A stretch of DNA of 57,314 bases from an uncultured Alistipes sp. (GTDB taxonomy: Bacteria > Bacteroidota > Bacteroidia > Bacteroidales > Rikenellaceae): positions 1 through 57,314 of the forward strand of contig CAAGBI010000026.1 in assembly GCA_900768015.1 (NCBI GenBank), given 5' to 3'. How positions within the stretch are numbered: position 1 is the first letter of the stretch; the number at the start of each line of letters is the position of its first letter. The notes under the pieces were generated by a model. It was not told where the DNA came from, did not search any database, and saw only the letters and a list, made by a program, of their open reading frames with translations. This document shows, piece after piece, positions 35,009 to 42,981 of the stretch. The position numbers and the translations under genes were made by a program.

Positions 35009-35950
35009 ATGCCAAAGAACATAACCATATCTATCGTAGCACCAATCTACGGTGTTGAGAACTACATTGAGCAGTTCGCCGAGTCGGTACTCTCGCAGTC
35101 CTACCCACACATAGAGTTTATCTTCGTGAATGACGGCACCAAGGACCGCTCGATAGAGATTCTCGAGGGCGTTATCGACAAGAAATACAGCCACTTGCGC
35201 GACCAGATAAAGATTGTACACAAGGCCAATGGCGGTCTCCCCGCAGCGCGCGTTACGGGTCTTGAGCATGTCACGGGCGACTATGTCTATCATGTTGACT
35301 CCGACGACTGGGTGGAGCGCGACTCCATTGCCAAGATTGCGGCAAAGATTGAGGAGACGGGTGCCGATGTCATCTACTTCAACCATGTCAAGGAGTACCC
35401 CTCGAAATCTAAGTATAAGCGTGAGCGCATCTATAGGTCAGATGAGCAGGCTAAGTATGTGCGCAACATGTACAACCACTGCTCCTACTCGAGCGTCTGG
35501 AACAAGTGCTTCCGCCGTGGCCTCTACACCGAGCACACCATATACTCGCCTAAGTATGGCTACGCCGAGGATTGCTATGTTACGACACAGCTCGTGGGCT
35601 ACTCAAAGAGCATCGCCTACCTCGATGAGTATGTCTATCACTACCGCAAGGGCAACCCCAATGCACTGACGGGTCAGCAGCGCCGCAAGCGTAAGCGCGA
35701 GTACTCGCTCAACTTCATAGACCTCTACCTTAAGTACCGCGATGTGCCCGCAGAGAAGAACCCCATCGCAGGCATCTTCGACGACATCCTGATTCAGCTC
35801 GGCTGGTACTCTATCTTCTATCGCCTCGACCTGTTCAAGGAGTACCCATGGTTAGCCAAGGCGGTGCGTGGCGCAAAGATTAGGGGTGGCGGCTCGGATG
35901 TGCCCATCATAGCGCAGCTATTCACAAAGTTCGTAGCGCTATTCAAGTAA
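35009..35950 (+). CDS. Glycosyltransferase family 2 protein
   Basis: A 313-residue inverting GT-A glycosyltransferase. The N-terminal motif ISIVAPIYGVENYIEQFAES is typical of GT2; the nucleotide site NDGTKD and the metal-binding motif VDSDDWVE follow at about 90-98. No membrane helix is predicted, so it probably acts at the cytoplasmic face. It is the last gene of the licD-licD-SDR-GT2 unit (6-base gap to the SDR) and is closed by a strong terminator. The sugar and acceptor cannot be told from sequence. Confidence 0.93.
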   Translation: MPKNITISIVAPIYGVENYIEQFAESVLSQSYPHIEFIFVNDGTKDRSIEILEGVIDKKYSHLRDQIKIVHKANGGLPAARVTGLEHVTGDYVYHVDSDDWVERDSIAKIAAKIEETGADVIYFNHVKEYPSKSKYKRERIYRSDEQAKYVRNMYNHCSYSSVWNKCFRRGLYTEHTIYSPKYGYAEDCYVTTQLVGYSKSIAYLDEYVYHYRKGNPNALTGQQRRKRKREYSLNFIDLYLKYRDVPAEKNPIAGIFDDILIQLGWYSIFYRLDLFKEYPWLAKAVRGAKIRGGGSDVPIIAQLFTKFVALFK

Positions 35951-35955
35951 TAGTA

Positions 35956-35989
35956 AAGGAGTTACCCGCTTTCGGATAACTCCTTTTTT
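35956..35989 (+). terminator. Terminator of the licD locus
   Basis: AAGGAGTTA pairs with TAACTCCTT around a CCCGCTTTCGG apex and runs into TTTTTT. It also separates the unit from the convergent Stealth gene. Confidence 0.85.
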
Positions 35990-36003
35990 GTAATATATCT
36001 ATC

Positions 36004-36882
36004 TTAGATTTCGTACTTCGATTTGTTCGGCAACAGCGTCTCGAAGGCATCTATTAGCACCTTGCGTAGCTCCTCAAAACGCTCCTGGCTGAGCTGCACA
36101 TCGTTTATACATGTAAACTTGCGTGTGGGGCATGTGATAAACTTGCGGAGCTTCTTTACCGAGGTGACACCCAACGAGAAGTGACGCTTCGAGAGGCGCT
36201 TGTTCTGCAACTTACCCTTGAGGAACATGTAGTTAAGGAAGACATACTGACTGATATTCTTCGATGTGCGCGTTATGGTTATCGAGGCGTGGAGCTCATC
36301 CTTAACCCTCTCGTACATCTCCTCGCACTCGCTCTTAATCATCGGCGTGCAGACATGCTGAGGGCGCAAGAAGAACAACGAGGGCTTCATGCCCAGTGCG
36401 CGGCGTGCCATAACATCCGAGTTGCGACATATCTTCTTGAACATATCGAACGAGAAGAGGTGGTATGCCATGCCGAGCTGACCCTTGCCATCAACAAAGA
36501 AGTCGGTGGGCTCACACTTCATAAGCGGGAAGACATCGTCGTTGAAGTAGACATACTGCTCGTCGAGATCCTCAATGCGGTGCATGTGCAACTCTATGGG
36601 GTTGCAGTTGAATGTAGGGATAAACTGTTCGGGGATTATATCCTTGTGTAGCACTACATTAACCTCGTTGCGATTTACCCACTCGGGCACCTGACTGTCG
36701 CGTGCCACTACGAGGTGTACCTTGCGAATGAAGGGCATATTGACCGCAATACCGCGCATAAGGTAGCGCAATGTACCCCAGTCACGGAAGCGCTTCTCCA
36801 AAATAGGAATATTTGTACACTCCTCGTAGTCCCTCTGCCACAGGGGGTCTAAACCATCTACATATGTAATTACTACATCCAT
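36004..36882 (-). CDS. Stealth family sugar-phosphate transferase
   Basis: A 292-residue Stealth protein. The family moves a hexose-1-phosphate from a nucleotide sugar to a sugar, building phosphodiester-linked capsules; relatives are GlcNAc-1-phosphotransferase of lysosomal targeting and meningococcal capsule polymerases. The CR1 motif DVVITYVDGLDPLW is at 2-15. CR2 is complete, from RFRDWGTLRYLMRGI to NDDVF, with the stretch HMHRIEDLDEQYVYFNDDVF. Shorter CR3/CR4-like stretches follow. It is convergent with the licD unit and shares its terminator region. A CAAAGATA -7 box is at 36914-36921 (minus). The substrate is unknown. Confidence 0.92.
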   Translation of the reverse strand: MDVVITYVDGLDPLWQRDYEECTNIPILEKRFRDWGTLRYLMRGIAVNMPFIRKVHLVVARDSQVPEWVNRNEVNVVLHKDIIPEQFIPTFNCNPIELHMHRIEDLDEQYVYFNDDVFPLMKCEPTDFFVDGKGQLGMAYHLFSFDMFKKICRNSDVMARRALGMKPSLFFLRPQHVCTPMIKSECEEMYERVKDELHASITITRTSKNISQYVFLNYMFLKGKLQNKRLSKRHFSLGVTSVKKLRKFITCPTRKFTCINDVQLSQERFEELRKVLIDAFETLLPNKSKYEI

Positions 36883-37022
36883 TCTCCTGACTACTTATTC
36901 TCTATTGAAAACGCAAAGATAGTGAAAAATATTTTTTTAGTCTGAGTTTAACCCCACTTTTTTATTCATAATAGCTCAATGAGGGATAGATAGAGCAAAT
37001 GTTACAACTAAACCGCAGTAGA

Positions 37023-37526
37023 CTACTTATTCGCCTTGCGGGCATACTCAAAGAGGTAGTACGGAAGGTGGCAGTAGCCCGCGGGATTTTTGTCCAAGTA
37101 GTCCTGATGGTACTCCTCGGCGGTGTAGAAGTTGCTAAGTGGCTCAAGCTCCACAACAATCTCTCCACCCACTTTGCTCTCCACTGCGCGATAGACCTCC
37201 TCTATGGCTACTCTATCACTCGGGTCGGTATAGTAGATGCCCGTGCGATAGCGCGTACCGATGTCGTTACCCTGCTTATTCAGCGACTGCGGGTCAATAG
37301 AGTGAAAGTAGAGTTCCACAACCTTTTCAAGTGGCAGTATCTCTGGGTCGTACTCCACCTTGACGCACTCCACAAAGCCCGTGGTGTCGGTATATACCTC
37401 CTCGTAGGTTGGGTTCTCGCCCCGGCCATTGGCATAGCCAACCTCTGTGGCTACAACGCCGCGTATCTGCTTGAGGTAGTGCTCCGTACCCCAGAAGCAA
37501 CCGCCCGCCAAATATATCTCCTTCAT
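37023..37526 (-). CDS. msrA: Peptide-methionine (S)-S-oxide reductase MsrA
   Basis: Repairs oxidised methionine (S-sulfoxide) in proteins with electrons from thioredoxin. The 167 residues start with the active-site motif GGCFWGTE (8-15), catalytic Cys10, followed by the conserved VGYANG, and YTEVYTDTTG-like region ending VEYDP. The usual resolving cysteines near the C-terminus are not obvious, so recycling may use thioredoxin directly. I start at the ATG at 37526, two bases after the stop of the acetyltransferase gene, so the two are co-transcribed. An in-frame TTG two codons earlier is less likely. Confidence 0.96.
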   Translation of the reverse strand: MKEIYLAGGCFWGTEHYLKQIRGVVATEVGYANGRGENPTYEEVYTDTTGFVECVKVEYDPEILPLEKVVELYFHSIDPQSLNKQGNDIGTRYRTGIYYTDPSDRVAIEEVYRAVESKVGGEIVVELEPLSNFYTAEEYHQDYLDKNPAGYCHLPYYLFEYARKANK

Positions 37527-37528
37527 AA

Positions 37529-38152
37529 TCAATACACTATATTATTGAGAACCTCTTGCAACCTATTAAGGAAGCCTGTAGAAATAGGGCCATCCATCTG
37601 TGTGTGGTGGAACTGGAACGATATGGGGAGCGTTGTGCGGAACAGCCCCTTGCGGTATTTGCCCCACACAACAAAGGGGTTGTTGTAGAAGCCAGCGTAG
37701 AGGTTGACGACCGAGTCCAACTCACACTTCGTAAGCGCCGAGGTGCCAATCACCATGTAGTCATCGCCCAAGTTAAACTCCTCGTCGGTCGCCGCTGCCT
37801 GCTCCGTAAGGCGCAAGTAGTCCGCTGCAAATGTGTGAATATCAGCCGAGAAGGGGATGTCGCAAGTTACGATGTTACCCGTGCGCGACATCACTATAGT
37901 GTTGACTGCCAAGTTATCAAACTGCATAAGTTTGTCGCCCACGGGCAGCAGATAGAACTCGCCGAAGTCGCTTGCTGCGCGACCTATGGCGTAGCACATA
38001 AGCATATTGAGTTTAAGACCCTTACGGCGCGCCATACGCCTGAGGTGTGTGATATCGAAGGTCTTGGTCATCGTAACCATGGGCATGGGCGAGCGCATCC
38101 ACAGCTCGAAGGCCTTAGCGCGGTTGGTATCTTTGGGATTTACCTCTCTCAT
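37529..38152 (-). CDS. Chloramphenicol acetyltransferase-like protein
   Basis: A 207-residue CAT-fold O-acetyltransferase. The catalytic signature HHTQMDG is close to the C-terminus (about 182-188), preceded by the strand PISFQF, and the N-terminal MVTMTKTFDI matches the substrate-strand region of the family. True CAT enzymes (about 215-220 residues) detoxify chloramphenicol; many chromosomal Bacteroidetes relatives have unknown acceptors, so resistance should not be assumed. It is in one unit with msrA. A TATATTTG -7 box (38181-38188, minus) follows the rpsT terminator directly. Confidence 0.85.
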   Translation of the reverse strand: MREVNPKDTNRAKAFELWMRSPMPMVTMTKTFDITHLRRMARRKGLKLNMLMCYAIGRAASDFGEFYLLPVGDKLMQFDNLAVNTIVMSRTGNIVTCDIPFSADIHTFAADYLRLTEQAAATDEEFNLGDDYMVIGTSALTKCELDSVVNLYAGFYNNPFVVWGKYRKGLFRTTLPISFQFHHTQMDGPISTGFLNRLQEVLNNIVY

Positions 38153-38189
38153 AATATCGATGTTGTTGAAATCACTGTTGCAAATATAC

Positions 38190-38225
38190 TAAAAAAATAG
38201 AGGCCACCACATTGGGCAGCCTCTA
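38190..38225 (-). terminator. Terminator of rpsT
   Basis: TAGAGGC and GCCTCTA (38198-38225) pair around a CC/GG inner step, followed in the minus direction by a run of seven T. The T-run leads straight into the -7 box of the acetyltransferase gene. Confidence 0.75.
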
Positions 38226-38246
38226 ATCTTTGTCGTAAACCGCAAA

Positions 38247-38498
38247 TTACAATGCGTTAACGTGCAAAGCGAGTGAGCTCTTAAGGTTTGCAGCCTTGTT
38301 CTTGTGGATGATGTTGTGCTTTGCGAGCTTATCCAACATAGAGCTTACCTTTGGCAAAAGAGCCTCAGCTGCGCTACGCTCTGAAGTGTTGCGCAATGCC
38401 TTAACTGCATTACGAGTAGTCTTGTGGTAAAGACGGTTGTGTGCACGCTTTGTTACGGTCTGACGAATTCTCTTCTGTGATGACTTGTGGTTTGCCAT
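38247..38498 (-). CDS. rpsT: 30S ribosomal protein S20
   Basis: Small-subunit protein bS20, which helps fold 16S rRNA. The 83 residues are strongly basic with the family start MANHKSSQKRIRQ and three predicted long helices; AHNRLYHKTTRNAVKALR is typical. Length is normal (84-90). It lies after tRNA-Glu on the same strand, with a 192-base structured interval between them, and has its own terminator. In E. coli S20 controls its own translation; whether the leader here does so is open. Confidence 0.97.
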   Translation of the reverse strand: MANHKSSQKRIRQTVTKRAHNRLYHKTTRNAVKALRNTSERSAAEALLPKVSSMLDKLAKHNIIHKNKAANLKSSLALHVNAL

Positions 38499-38690
38499 AG
38501 TTTTTCTTTGTTATGTTTTTTACTTTTTATGTTTCTTTTTTTTGCTGACTTTCACCGGAGTCTCCCCCAAGCAGTGCCTGTCGGCTGGCACATCATAACG
38601 ACCGTAGTCGCTTTCGGATAGGCCCCAAGGCCCGCTCCTAAAAAATATTCAAACCGCACGCACCACACCTCAAGTGTGACACGCCAAGAG
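38499..38690 (-). promoter_or_regulatory. Structured leader between tRNA-Glu and rpsT
   Basis: The interval contains, in transcript order, a GGGCC/GGCCT-type hairpin (about 38620-38634), GCGAC/GTCGT (38598-38612), a 5-bp GTGCC/GGCAC hairpin with an 8-base loop (38574-38591) and GACT/AGTC (38537-38552), then an A-rich run up to the start codon. No open frame is present. It may be an autoregulatory S20 leader, a processed spacer of a tRNA-rpsT transcript, or a small RNA. I recognise no known riboswitch class. Confidence 0.4.
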
Positions 38691-38762
38691 TAGTCCGTAC
38701 GAGAGTCGAACTCGTCTTTCAAGAATGAAAATCTTGTGTCCTAACCGATAGACGAACGGACC
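38691..38762 (-). tRNA. tRNA-Glu (TTC)
   Basis: On the minus strand the acceptor stem GGTCCGT/ACGGACT has a G-U first pair. The anticodon stem CAAGA/TCTTG encloses TTTTCAT (anticodon TTC), the T stem is GACGAG/CTCGT-type around TTCGACT, and the discriminator is A. CCA is not encoded. The stretch 38763-38877 upstream of it holds nothing else that I can support. Confidence 0.95.
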
Positions 38763-38877
38763 ATACCACTAACAGCTACATATATGTGAGCAGTTTAGCG
38801 GGTGCGAAGGTACGCAAAATTTTCGATTCGGCAAAAGAATTTGTGAAAAAAATTAAATTCTCCACAAAAAGTGCCCA

Positions 38878-39633
38878 CTACTTGAGATGTATCGAGCGCG
38901 TTGAGGCATCAAACCTGATGTAGGGGCTATCGAACAGGCGCTCAATGCTTCCCGAGGCAATCATCTCACCAGTAGGCATATACAACAACTGCGGAGTGTC
39001 CACAAGGGCGATATTATCCGACAGCGTGAGGGCTATATCCAACTCGTGCGTAGAGAACAAAACGCACTTACCCTCGTTGTGCGCCAAGCGTCCCAAGAGC
39101 GTGCATAGCTCATAGCGGTTGGGCATATCGAGGTACGAGGTAGGCTCGTCGAGGAGTATCGCTGGCGTATCCTGCGCCAAGGCCTTGGCAATCATCACCC
39201 TCTGGCACTCGCCATCCGAGAGCGTATCGACATATCTATCGGCGAGGTGCTCAACACCCGCAATGCGTATAGAGCGCTCTATGACCTCGTGGTCGCTGCT
39301 ACGCAACCTACCACTCCAATCGGTGTAGGGCGAACGACCCACGGCAACCAAGTCGTATGCCGTCATCGCCTCAACCGAGACACGCTCCGTGTTGACAAAG
39401 GCTACCATGCGCGCAAGGTCGGCATTCGACAGCTCGCTTAGCTTCCTTCCACCAATCTCTATCGCGCCACCCTGCACCTCACCCAGCGAGGCAATGGCGC
39501 GCAGCAGCGTACTCTTGCCCGTGCCATTTCGACCAAGCAGAGCCGTCATCCTACCGCACTCGAAGTGCGCCGAGGCGTGCTCAATAAGCATTCGAGAGCC
39601 AAACGAGAGGGTTATGTCATTGAGCTTAATCAT
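38878..39633 (-). CDS. ABC transporter ATP-binding protein, FecE/BtuD type
   Basis: ATPase of an importer for iron-siderophore, haem or cobalamin. The 251 residues hold Walker A GRNGTGKST (34-42), signature LSDGECQRV (about 136-144) and Walker B AILLDEPTSYLD; all are intact. The FecE/FhuC/BtuD subfamily is indicated by the partner genes. Its start codon overlaps the permease stop by one base (TAATG), so it is translated with the permease as the third gene of a three-gene importer operon. The substrate cannot be told from the ATPase. Confidence 0.95.
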   Translation of the reverse strand: MIKLNDITLSFGSRMLIEHASAHFECGRMTALLGRNGTGKSTLLRAIASLGEVQGGAIEIGGRKLSELSNADLARMVAFVNTERVSVEAMTAYDLVAVGRSPYTDWSGRLRSSDHEVIERSIRIAGVEHLADRYVDTLSDGECQRVMIAKALAQDTPAILLDEPTSYLDMPNRYELCTLLGRLAHNEGKCVLFSTHELDIALTLSDNIALVDTPQLLYMPTGEMIASGSIERLFDSPYIRFDASTRSIHLK

Positions 39634-40661
39634 TACTGGCGGTTACGGTTACGAAGTACAACAAATATGATGATAGGTACACCGAGTAGTGCGGTGAGCG
39701 TATTTACCGGAAGTACAACGCTATAGCGCGCTATGACATCGCTCAACAGGCAGCAGAGCAACATCGCCACGCTACCCCACAACATCGCAGCGGGCATAAG
39801 CGTGCGGTGGTCCGAGGTGCGGAAGGTCATACGCGCGAGGTGCGGCATGGCAAGACCCACGAAGCCGATAGGGCCGCAATAGGCCGTAACAGTACCCGCA
39901 AGGAGCGTGGTGGCAAGGAAGATAACACCGCGCGAGAGCCTGATATTAAGACCCAAGGTGCGGGCGTTACTCTCGCCCAAAAGCAACATATTGAGAGGCT
40001 TAGCCGCCACCAACGACAAAATAAGACCCACCACCACTACGGGCGCGAAGATATAGAGTTGCTGGGTATCGACATTCGACAACGAACCCATGGTCCATAC
40101 GATAAAGGACTTCAACGACTCCTCCGTACCCATATACTGCAATATGCCCACCACGGCCGAGATTGCCGAGCCGAGCATCATGCCTAGGATGAGTATCACG
40201 CTGATGCTCTTTATCCTGCGCGAGAGCGCCATAACCATAAAGAGTATCGCCGCCGAGCCTATGAGCGCCACGCCCGTAACGCCAATATTATAGAGCCACG
40301 AAAGGCTGCTTGACATCATAGGCACAGCCAGCGTGAAGAGCGCCACGGCAAAGCTCGCACCCGAGTTAATACCAAGCACATAGGGGCCCGCCAAGGGGTT
40401 GCGGAAGAGCGTCTGCATCAAAAGGCCACTCGCCGAGAGCGCCATACCCGACAATATCGCCACGATGACCTTGGGCATGCGCAACTTATAGATGATCGTC
40501 TCGTGCTCCACGCTCACATCGCCCCACAGCGACGAGATAATCTCACGCACGGGGATAGCCTCCGTGCCTATAAGCATGTCGGCAATGGCGAGAGCCACAA
40601 GCGCGAAGCCAAGGAGCACGAAGAGCACTACGCCAAGTCTATGTTGTTGAGAGCGTTGCAT
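39633..40661 (-). CDS. ABC transporter permease, FecCD family
   Basis: A 342-residue membrane protein with about ten helices, as in BtuC and FecCD. The family motif GLLMQTLFRNPLAGPYVLGI near 75-94, and the later loop GPIGFVGLAMPHLAR that contacts the ATPase, are both clear. Length is normal. Its start overlaps the stop of the binding-protein gene by one base (TAATG), and its own stop overlaps the ATPase start in the same way, giving tight coupling and fixed stoichiometry. It presumably forms a homodimeric channel. Confidence 0.95.
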   Translation of the reverse strand: MQRSQQHRLGVVLFVLLGFALVALAIADMLIGTEAIPVREIISSLWGDVSVEHETIIYKLRMPKVIVAILSGMALSASGLLMQTLFRNPLAGPYVLGINSGASFAVALFTLAVPMMSSSLSWLYNIGVTGVALIGSAAILFMVMALSRRIKSISVILILGMMLGSAISAVVGILQYMGTEESLKSFIVWTMGSLSNVDTQQLYIFAPVVVVGLILSLVAAKPLNMLLLGESNARTLGLNIRLSRGVIFLATTLLAGTVTAYCGPIGFVGLAMPHLARMTFRTSDHRTLMPAAMLWGSVAMLLCCLLSDVIARYSVVLPVNTLTALLGVPIIIFVVLRNRNRQ

Positions 40662-41791
40662 TACTTAAGTTGCTGATAGTAGTAAGTTTCGTCGTCGCCA
40701 CCCGCGATTATTGTCACAAGGTCGCGCAGCACCACATCGGGGCGCACGATAGCCGACTCCCAGAAGTCGCTGCCTCCCGCCTCGGTGCGACGGCGGTTGT
40801 TGTTATACACCTCGCCAGCGAGCACTACGGGCGTGTTAGCAAAGTGTGGAGCGCTGTTGCGCAACTCCTCCATAGTGGAGCACTGGCCAGCATTGAGCCA
40901 TATATCGGTATCGGAGACAAGCATATAAGCCTCCTCAAGGCTTATACCCTTGGAGCCTCCCGAGGGGTTTTTACCTTTATATATATAGCGACCACCCGCA
41001 TCCTCTACGAGTTGAACCATGTAGCTATCATCCGAGGGCATATACCACACATCCTGATATGGCAGGTTGAACATCACCTTGGGGGCATCGTCACTGCGCA
41101 CCACGCTACCTCGCACCTCGTTGTAGCGCTGCACTATCTGCGCGAATACCTCCTCGCCCCTCTCGCGGCAACCCATAATCTCGGCTATGGCAACCACCCA
41201 TTCCGCCTTACCCAATGGCAACTCCTCGGTGTAGTCTCCGAGATAGAGATAGGGAATACCGAGGTCGCGCAGCTTCGCCGTTACGGCATCGTTCGCCGCC
41301 GAGACACCATACATAAGCACCACATCGGGGTTGAGCAACACAAGGGCCTCGTAGTTGAGATTACTGTCGTAGCCTATATCCTTGACCGCGGGGTTGTTCA
41401 CCACCGCCTCATTTGTAATATACTGCTTGCCCGACACGCCGACTACGGCATCTACGCACTCTATGGCATCGAGCATCGCGATGTGGCTTGTCGACATGCA
41501 GACCACCCTATCGGCATGGCCCACTATGTGCTGACCTATGTAACCCTTTGCCGCCTCCTCGGTCGAAAATATTGCGAGCGTCTGCTCCTCAAGCGCCGTA
41601 CCCTGCCATGGGCGCGTTACGCGAACGAGCGTGTTTCCCGCCTCATCCTCGTCGATTGTGAAACCAGAGGCGTATAATGGCTCGTAGATGACGGTCTCGA
41701 AGCGTTCGTCGCCGTGTGACTGCACATCGACACAACCCACGCATAATGAGAGGGTTAGCGCAATGATGTATATTTTGAGGAAAAATTTCAT
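40661..41791 (-). CDS. ABC transporter substrate-binding lipoprotein
   Basis: The receptor of the importer: 376 residues with a lipoprotein signal (MKFFLKIYIIALTLSLCVGC, Cys20 lipidated) and the two-lobed class III fold of BtuF/FhuD proteins, with VCMSTSHIAMLDAIECVDAV as the first lobe. Class III proteins bind siderophores, haem or cobalamin; I cannot choose. A cob(I)alamin adenosyltransferase is encoded elsewhere in the window (12332), but no cobalamin riboswitch precedes this operon. A CAAAGTTA box (41796-41803, minus) lies only 4 bases before the start codon. If real it would give a nearly leaderless mRNA; no -33 box supports it. Confidence 0.92.
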   Translation of the reverse strand: MKFFLKIYIIALTLSLCVGCVDVQSHGDERFETVIYEPLYASGFTIDEDEAGNTLVRVTRPWQGTALEEQTLAIFSTEEAAKGYIGQHIVGHADRVVCMSTSHIAMLDAIECVDAVVGVSGKQYITNEAVVNNPAVKDIGYDSNLNYEALVLLNPDVVLMYGVSAANDAVTAKLRDLGIPYLYLGDYTEELPLGKAEWVVAIAEIMGCRERGEEVFAQIVQRYNEVRGSVVRSDDAPKVMFNLPYQDVWYMPSDDSYMVQLVEDAGGRYIYKGKNPSGGSKGISLEEAYMLVSDTDIWLNAGQCSTMEELRNSAPHFANTPVVLAGEVYNNNRRRTEAGGSDFWESAIVRPDVVLRDLVTIIAGGDDETYYYQQLK

Positions 41792-41821
41792 GCTACAAAG
41801 TTACATTTTTTTTGAAATAAA

Positions 41822-41854
41822 TTTGCACAATTAGAAAATTTATTATTATCTTTG
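41822..41854 (+). promoter_or_regulatory. Promoter of tRNA-Pro
   Basis: TTTG (41822-41825), a 21-base spacer and TATCTTTG (41847-41854), 16 bases before the tRNA. The interval 41792-42167 holds this promoter, the tRNA, its terminator and one cloverleaf repeat, and no other gene. Confidence 0.85.
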
Positions 41855-41870
41855 CACCGCAAAACCAGTT

Positions 41871-41945
41871 CGGGATGTAGCTCAGCCCGGTTAGAGTACA
41901 CGTCTGGGGGGCGTGTTGTCGCAAGTTCGAATCTTGTCATCCCGA
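41871..41945 (+). tRNA. tRNA-Pro (GGG)
   Basis: Acceptor stem CGGGATG/CATCCCG, D stem GCTC/GAGT, anticodon stem CACGT/GCGTG around CTGGGGG (anticodon GGG), T stem CAAG-type around TTCGAAT, discriminator A. CCA is not encoded. Confidence 0.95.
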
Positions 41946-41953
41946 CTAACCAT

Positions 41954-41992
41954 AAGCCTTGATAATCACACGATTATCGAGGCTTTTTCTTT
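41954..41992 (+). terminator. Terminator after tRNA-Pro
   Basis: A 14-bp stem (41954-41967 with 41972-41985, one G-T pair) with an ACAC loop runs into TTTCTTTTT. Confidence 0.9.
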
Positions 41993-42029
41993 TTACACGG
42001 TGCATATACATTTTCCACCAACATACATC

Positions 42030-42170
42030 ATTAGCGGTAACAAATTTTTCGTCAGAGTGGCGCTAATTTGCCGCCGATAAAGAGAAAGAGCGGATGGGAC
42101 ATACTAAGCGTATTTCCCATTCGCTCTTTGGATTGAGGTGGCGAAGTAGCGCCACTATCACGAAAAATTA
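42030..42170 (-). repeat. Cloverleaf repeat, copy A, at the lpxA stop codon
   Basis: The terminal arms 42042-42065 and 42147-42170 pair at 22 of 24 positions. Inside lie a perfect 3' hairpin GTGGCG/CGCCAC and a long central stem (AAAGAGCGGATGGGA with TCCCATTCGCTCTTT) with a tip ATACTAAGCGTAT. Read on the minus strand, the element begins with the TAA that ends lpxA. It shares its plan, its ends and its tip with copies B and C. Confidence 0.8.
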
Positions 42171-42953
42171 TCGGCGAGACATGTATTGTTTGATGACACC
42201 TCTCTTCGAGCCGCGGATAAACTCGATAAGCTTGTTGCGCTCGGGAGTCTCGGGAACCTCGGCCTCGGCCTTGTCACAACCCGCCATGTAGTTGAGCTCG
42301 CTCTGGAAGAGGATGCGGCAGGTGTTGTGGATGGATGCAATCTGCTCATCGCTAAAGCCACGACGCGAGAGGCCAACCTTGTTGATGCCTGCGTAGTGGG
42401 TCTCGCCATTTGTAGCGATGATGTAGGGAGGGATGTCCTGAGTTACGAGGGCGCCACCCTGAACCATGCAGTGGTCACCGATGTGCACCCACTGGTGGAT
42501 TGCTGCGTGGCCACCGATAACTACCCAGTCGCCAATCTCCACCTCGCCCGCGAGAGATACGCGGTTAGCGATAACGCAGTGGCTACCCACAACATCGTCG
42601 TGTGCCACATGCACATATGCCATAAGGAGGTTGTTGCTACCCACGATTGTTGTGCCGCGTGAGGCAGTACCGCGTGCGATAGTCACACACTCACGGATAT
42701 CGTTATAGTCGCCGATTACGGCTGTTGTCTGCTCGCCATCGAACTTAAGGTCCTGGGGAAGGCAAGCGATGCAGGCGCCGGGGTGCACCTTATTACCCTT
42801 ACCGAGGCGTGCACCGTTGTAGATGCAGGCGTGCGGACCAATCCAGCAATCGTCGCCGATTACTACATCTCCCTCGACATAGGCAAATGGCTCGATAGTT
42901 ACATTATTACCGATCTTTGCATCGGGGTGAACATATGCCAAGTTACTAATCAT
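42168..42953 (-). CDS. lpxA: UDP-N-acetylglucosamine acyltransferase LpxA
   Basis: First enzyme of lipid A synthesis: transfers a hydroxyacyl chain from acyl carrier protein to the 3-hydroxyl of UDP-GlcNAc. The 261 residues form the left-handed beta-helix of hexapeptide repeats, with conserved HVAHDDVVGSHCVIAN in the active-site region (catalytic histidine) and a helical C-terminal domain (about 190-261). Length is canonical. I start at the ATG at 42953; a longer frame upstream would overlap lpxC-fabZ and lacks homology. It follows lpxC-fabZ after 28 bases, so both belong to one lipid A transcript. Its stop codon is the first triplet of repeat copy A. Confidence 0.97.
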   Translation of the reverse strand: MISNLAYVHPDAKIGNNVTIEPFAYVEGDVVIGDDCWIGPHACIYNGARLGKGNKVHPGACIACLPQDLKFDGEQTTAVIGDYNDIRECVTIARGTASRGTTIVGSNNLLMAYVHVAHDDVVGSHCVIANRVSLAGEVEIGDWVVIGGHAAIHQWVHIGDHCMVQGGALVTQDIPPYIIATNGETHYAGINKVGLSRRGFSDEQIASIHNTCRILFQSELNYMAGCDKAEAEVPETPERNKLIEFIRGSKRGVIKQYMSRR

Positions 42954-42981
42954 AAAATGTTTATATTTGTTTGTGTCAGTA

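Noticed and set aside
37529..38152. A chloramphenicol resistance gene
   Set aside because: The catalytic motif is present, but the gene sits in a housekeeping context with msrA and belongs to a broad family with unknown acceptors; resistance cannot be claimed.
41792..41870. A cobalamin riboswitch before the ABC importer
   Set aside because: Only about 80 bases separate the gene from tRNA-Pro, and they hold promoter boxes and AT-rich DNA, with no room for the conserved B12-box structure.
42030..42170. The cloverleaf elements as integron attC sites
   Set aside because: They are imperfect palindromes of suitable size, but they lack the GTTRRRY and RYYYAAC core sites, there is no integrase, and the adjacent genes are core genes.
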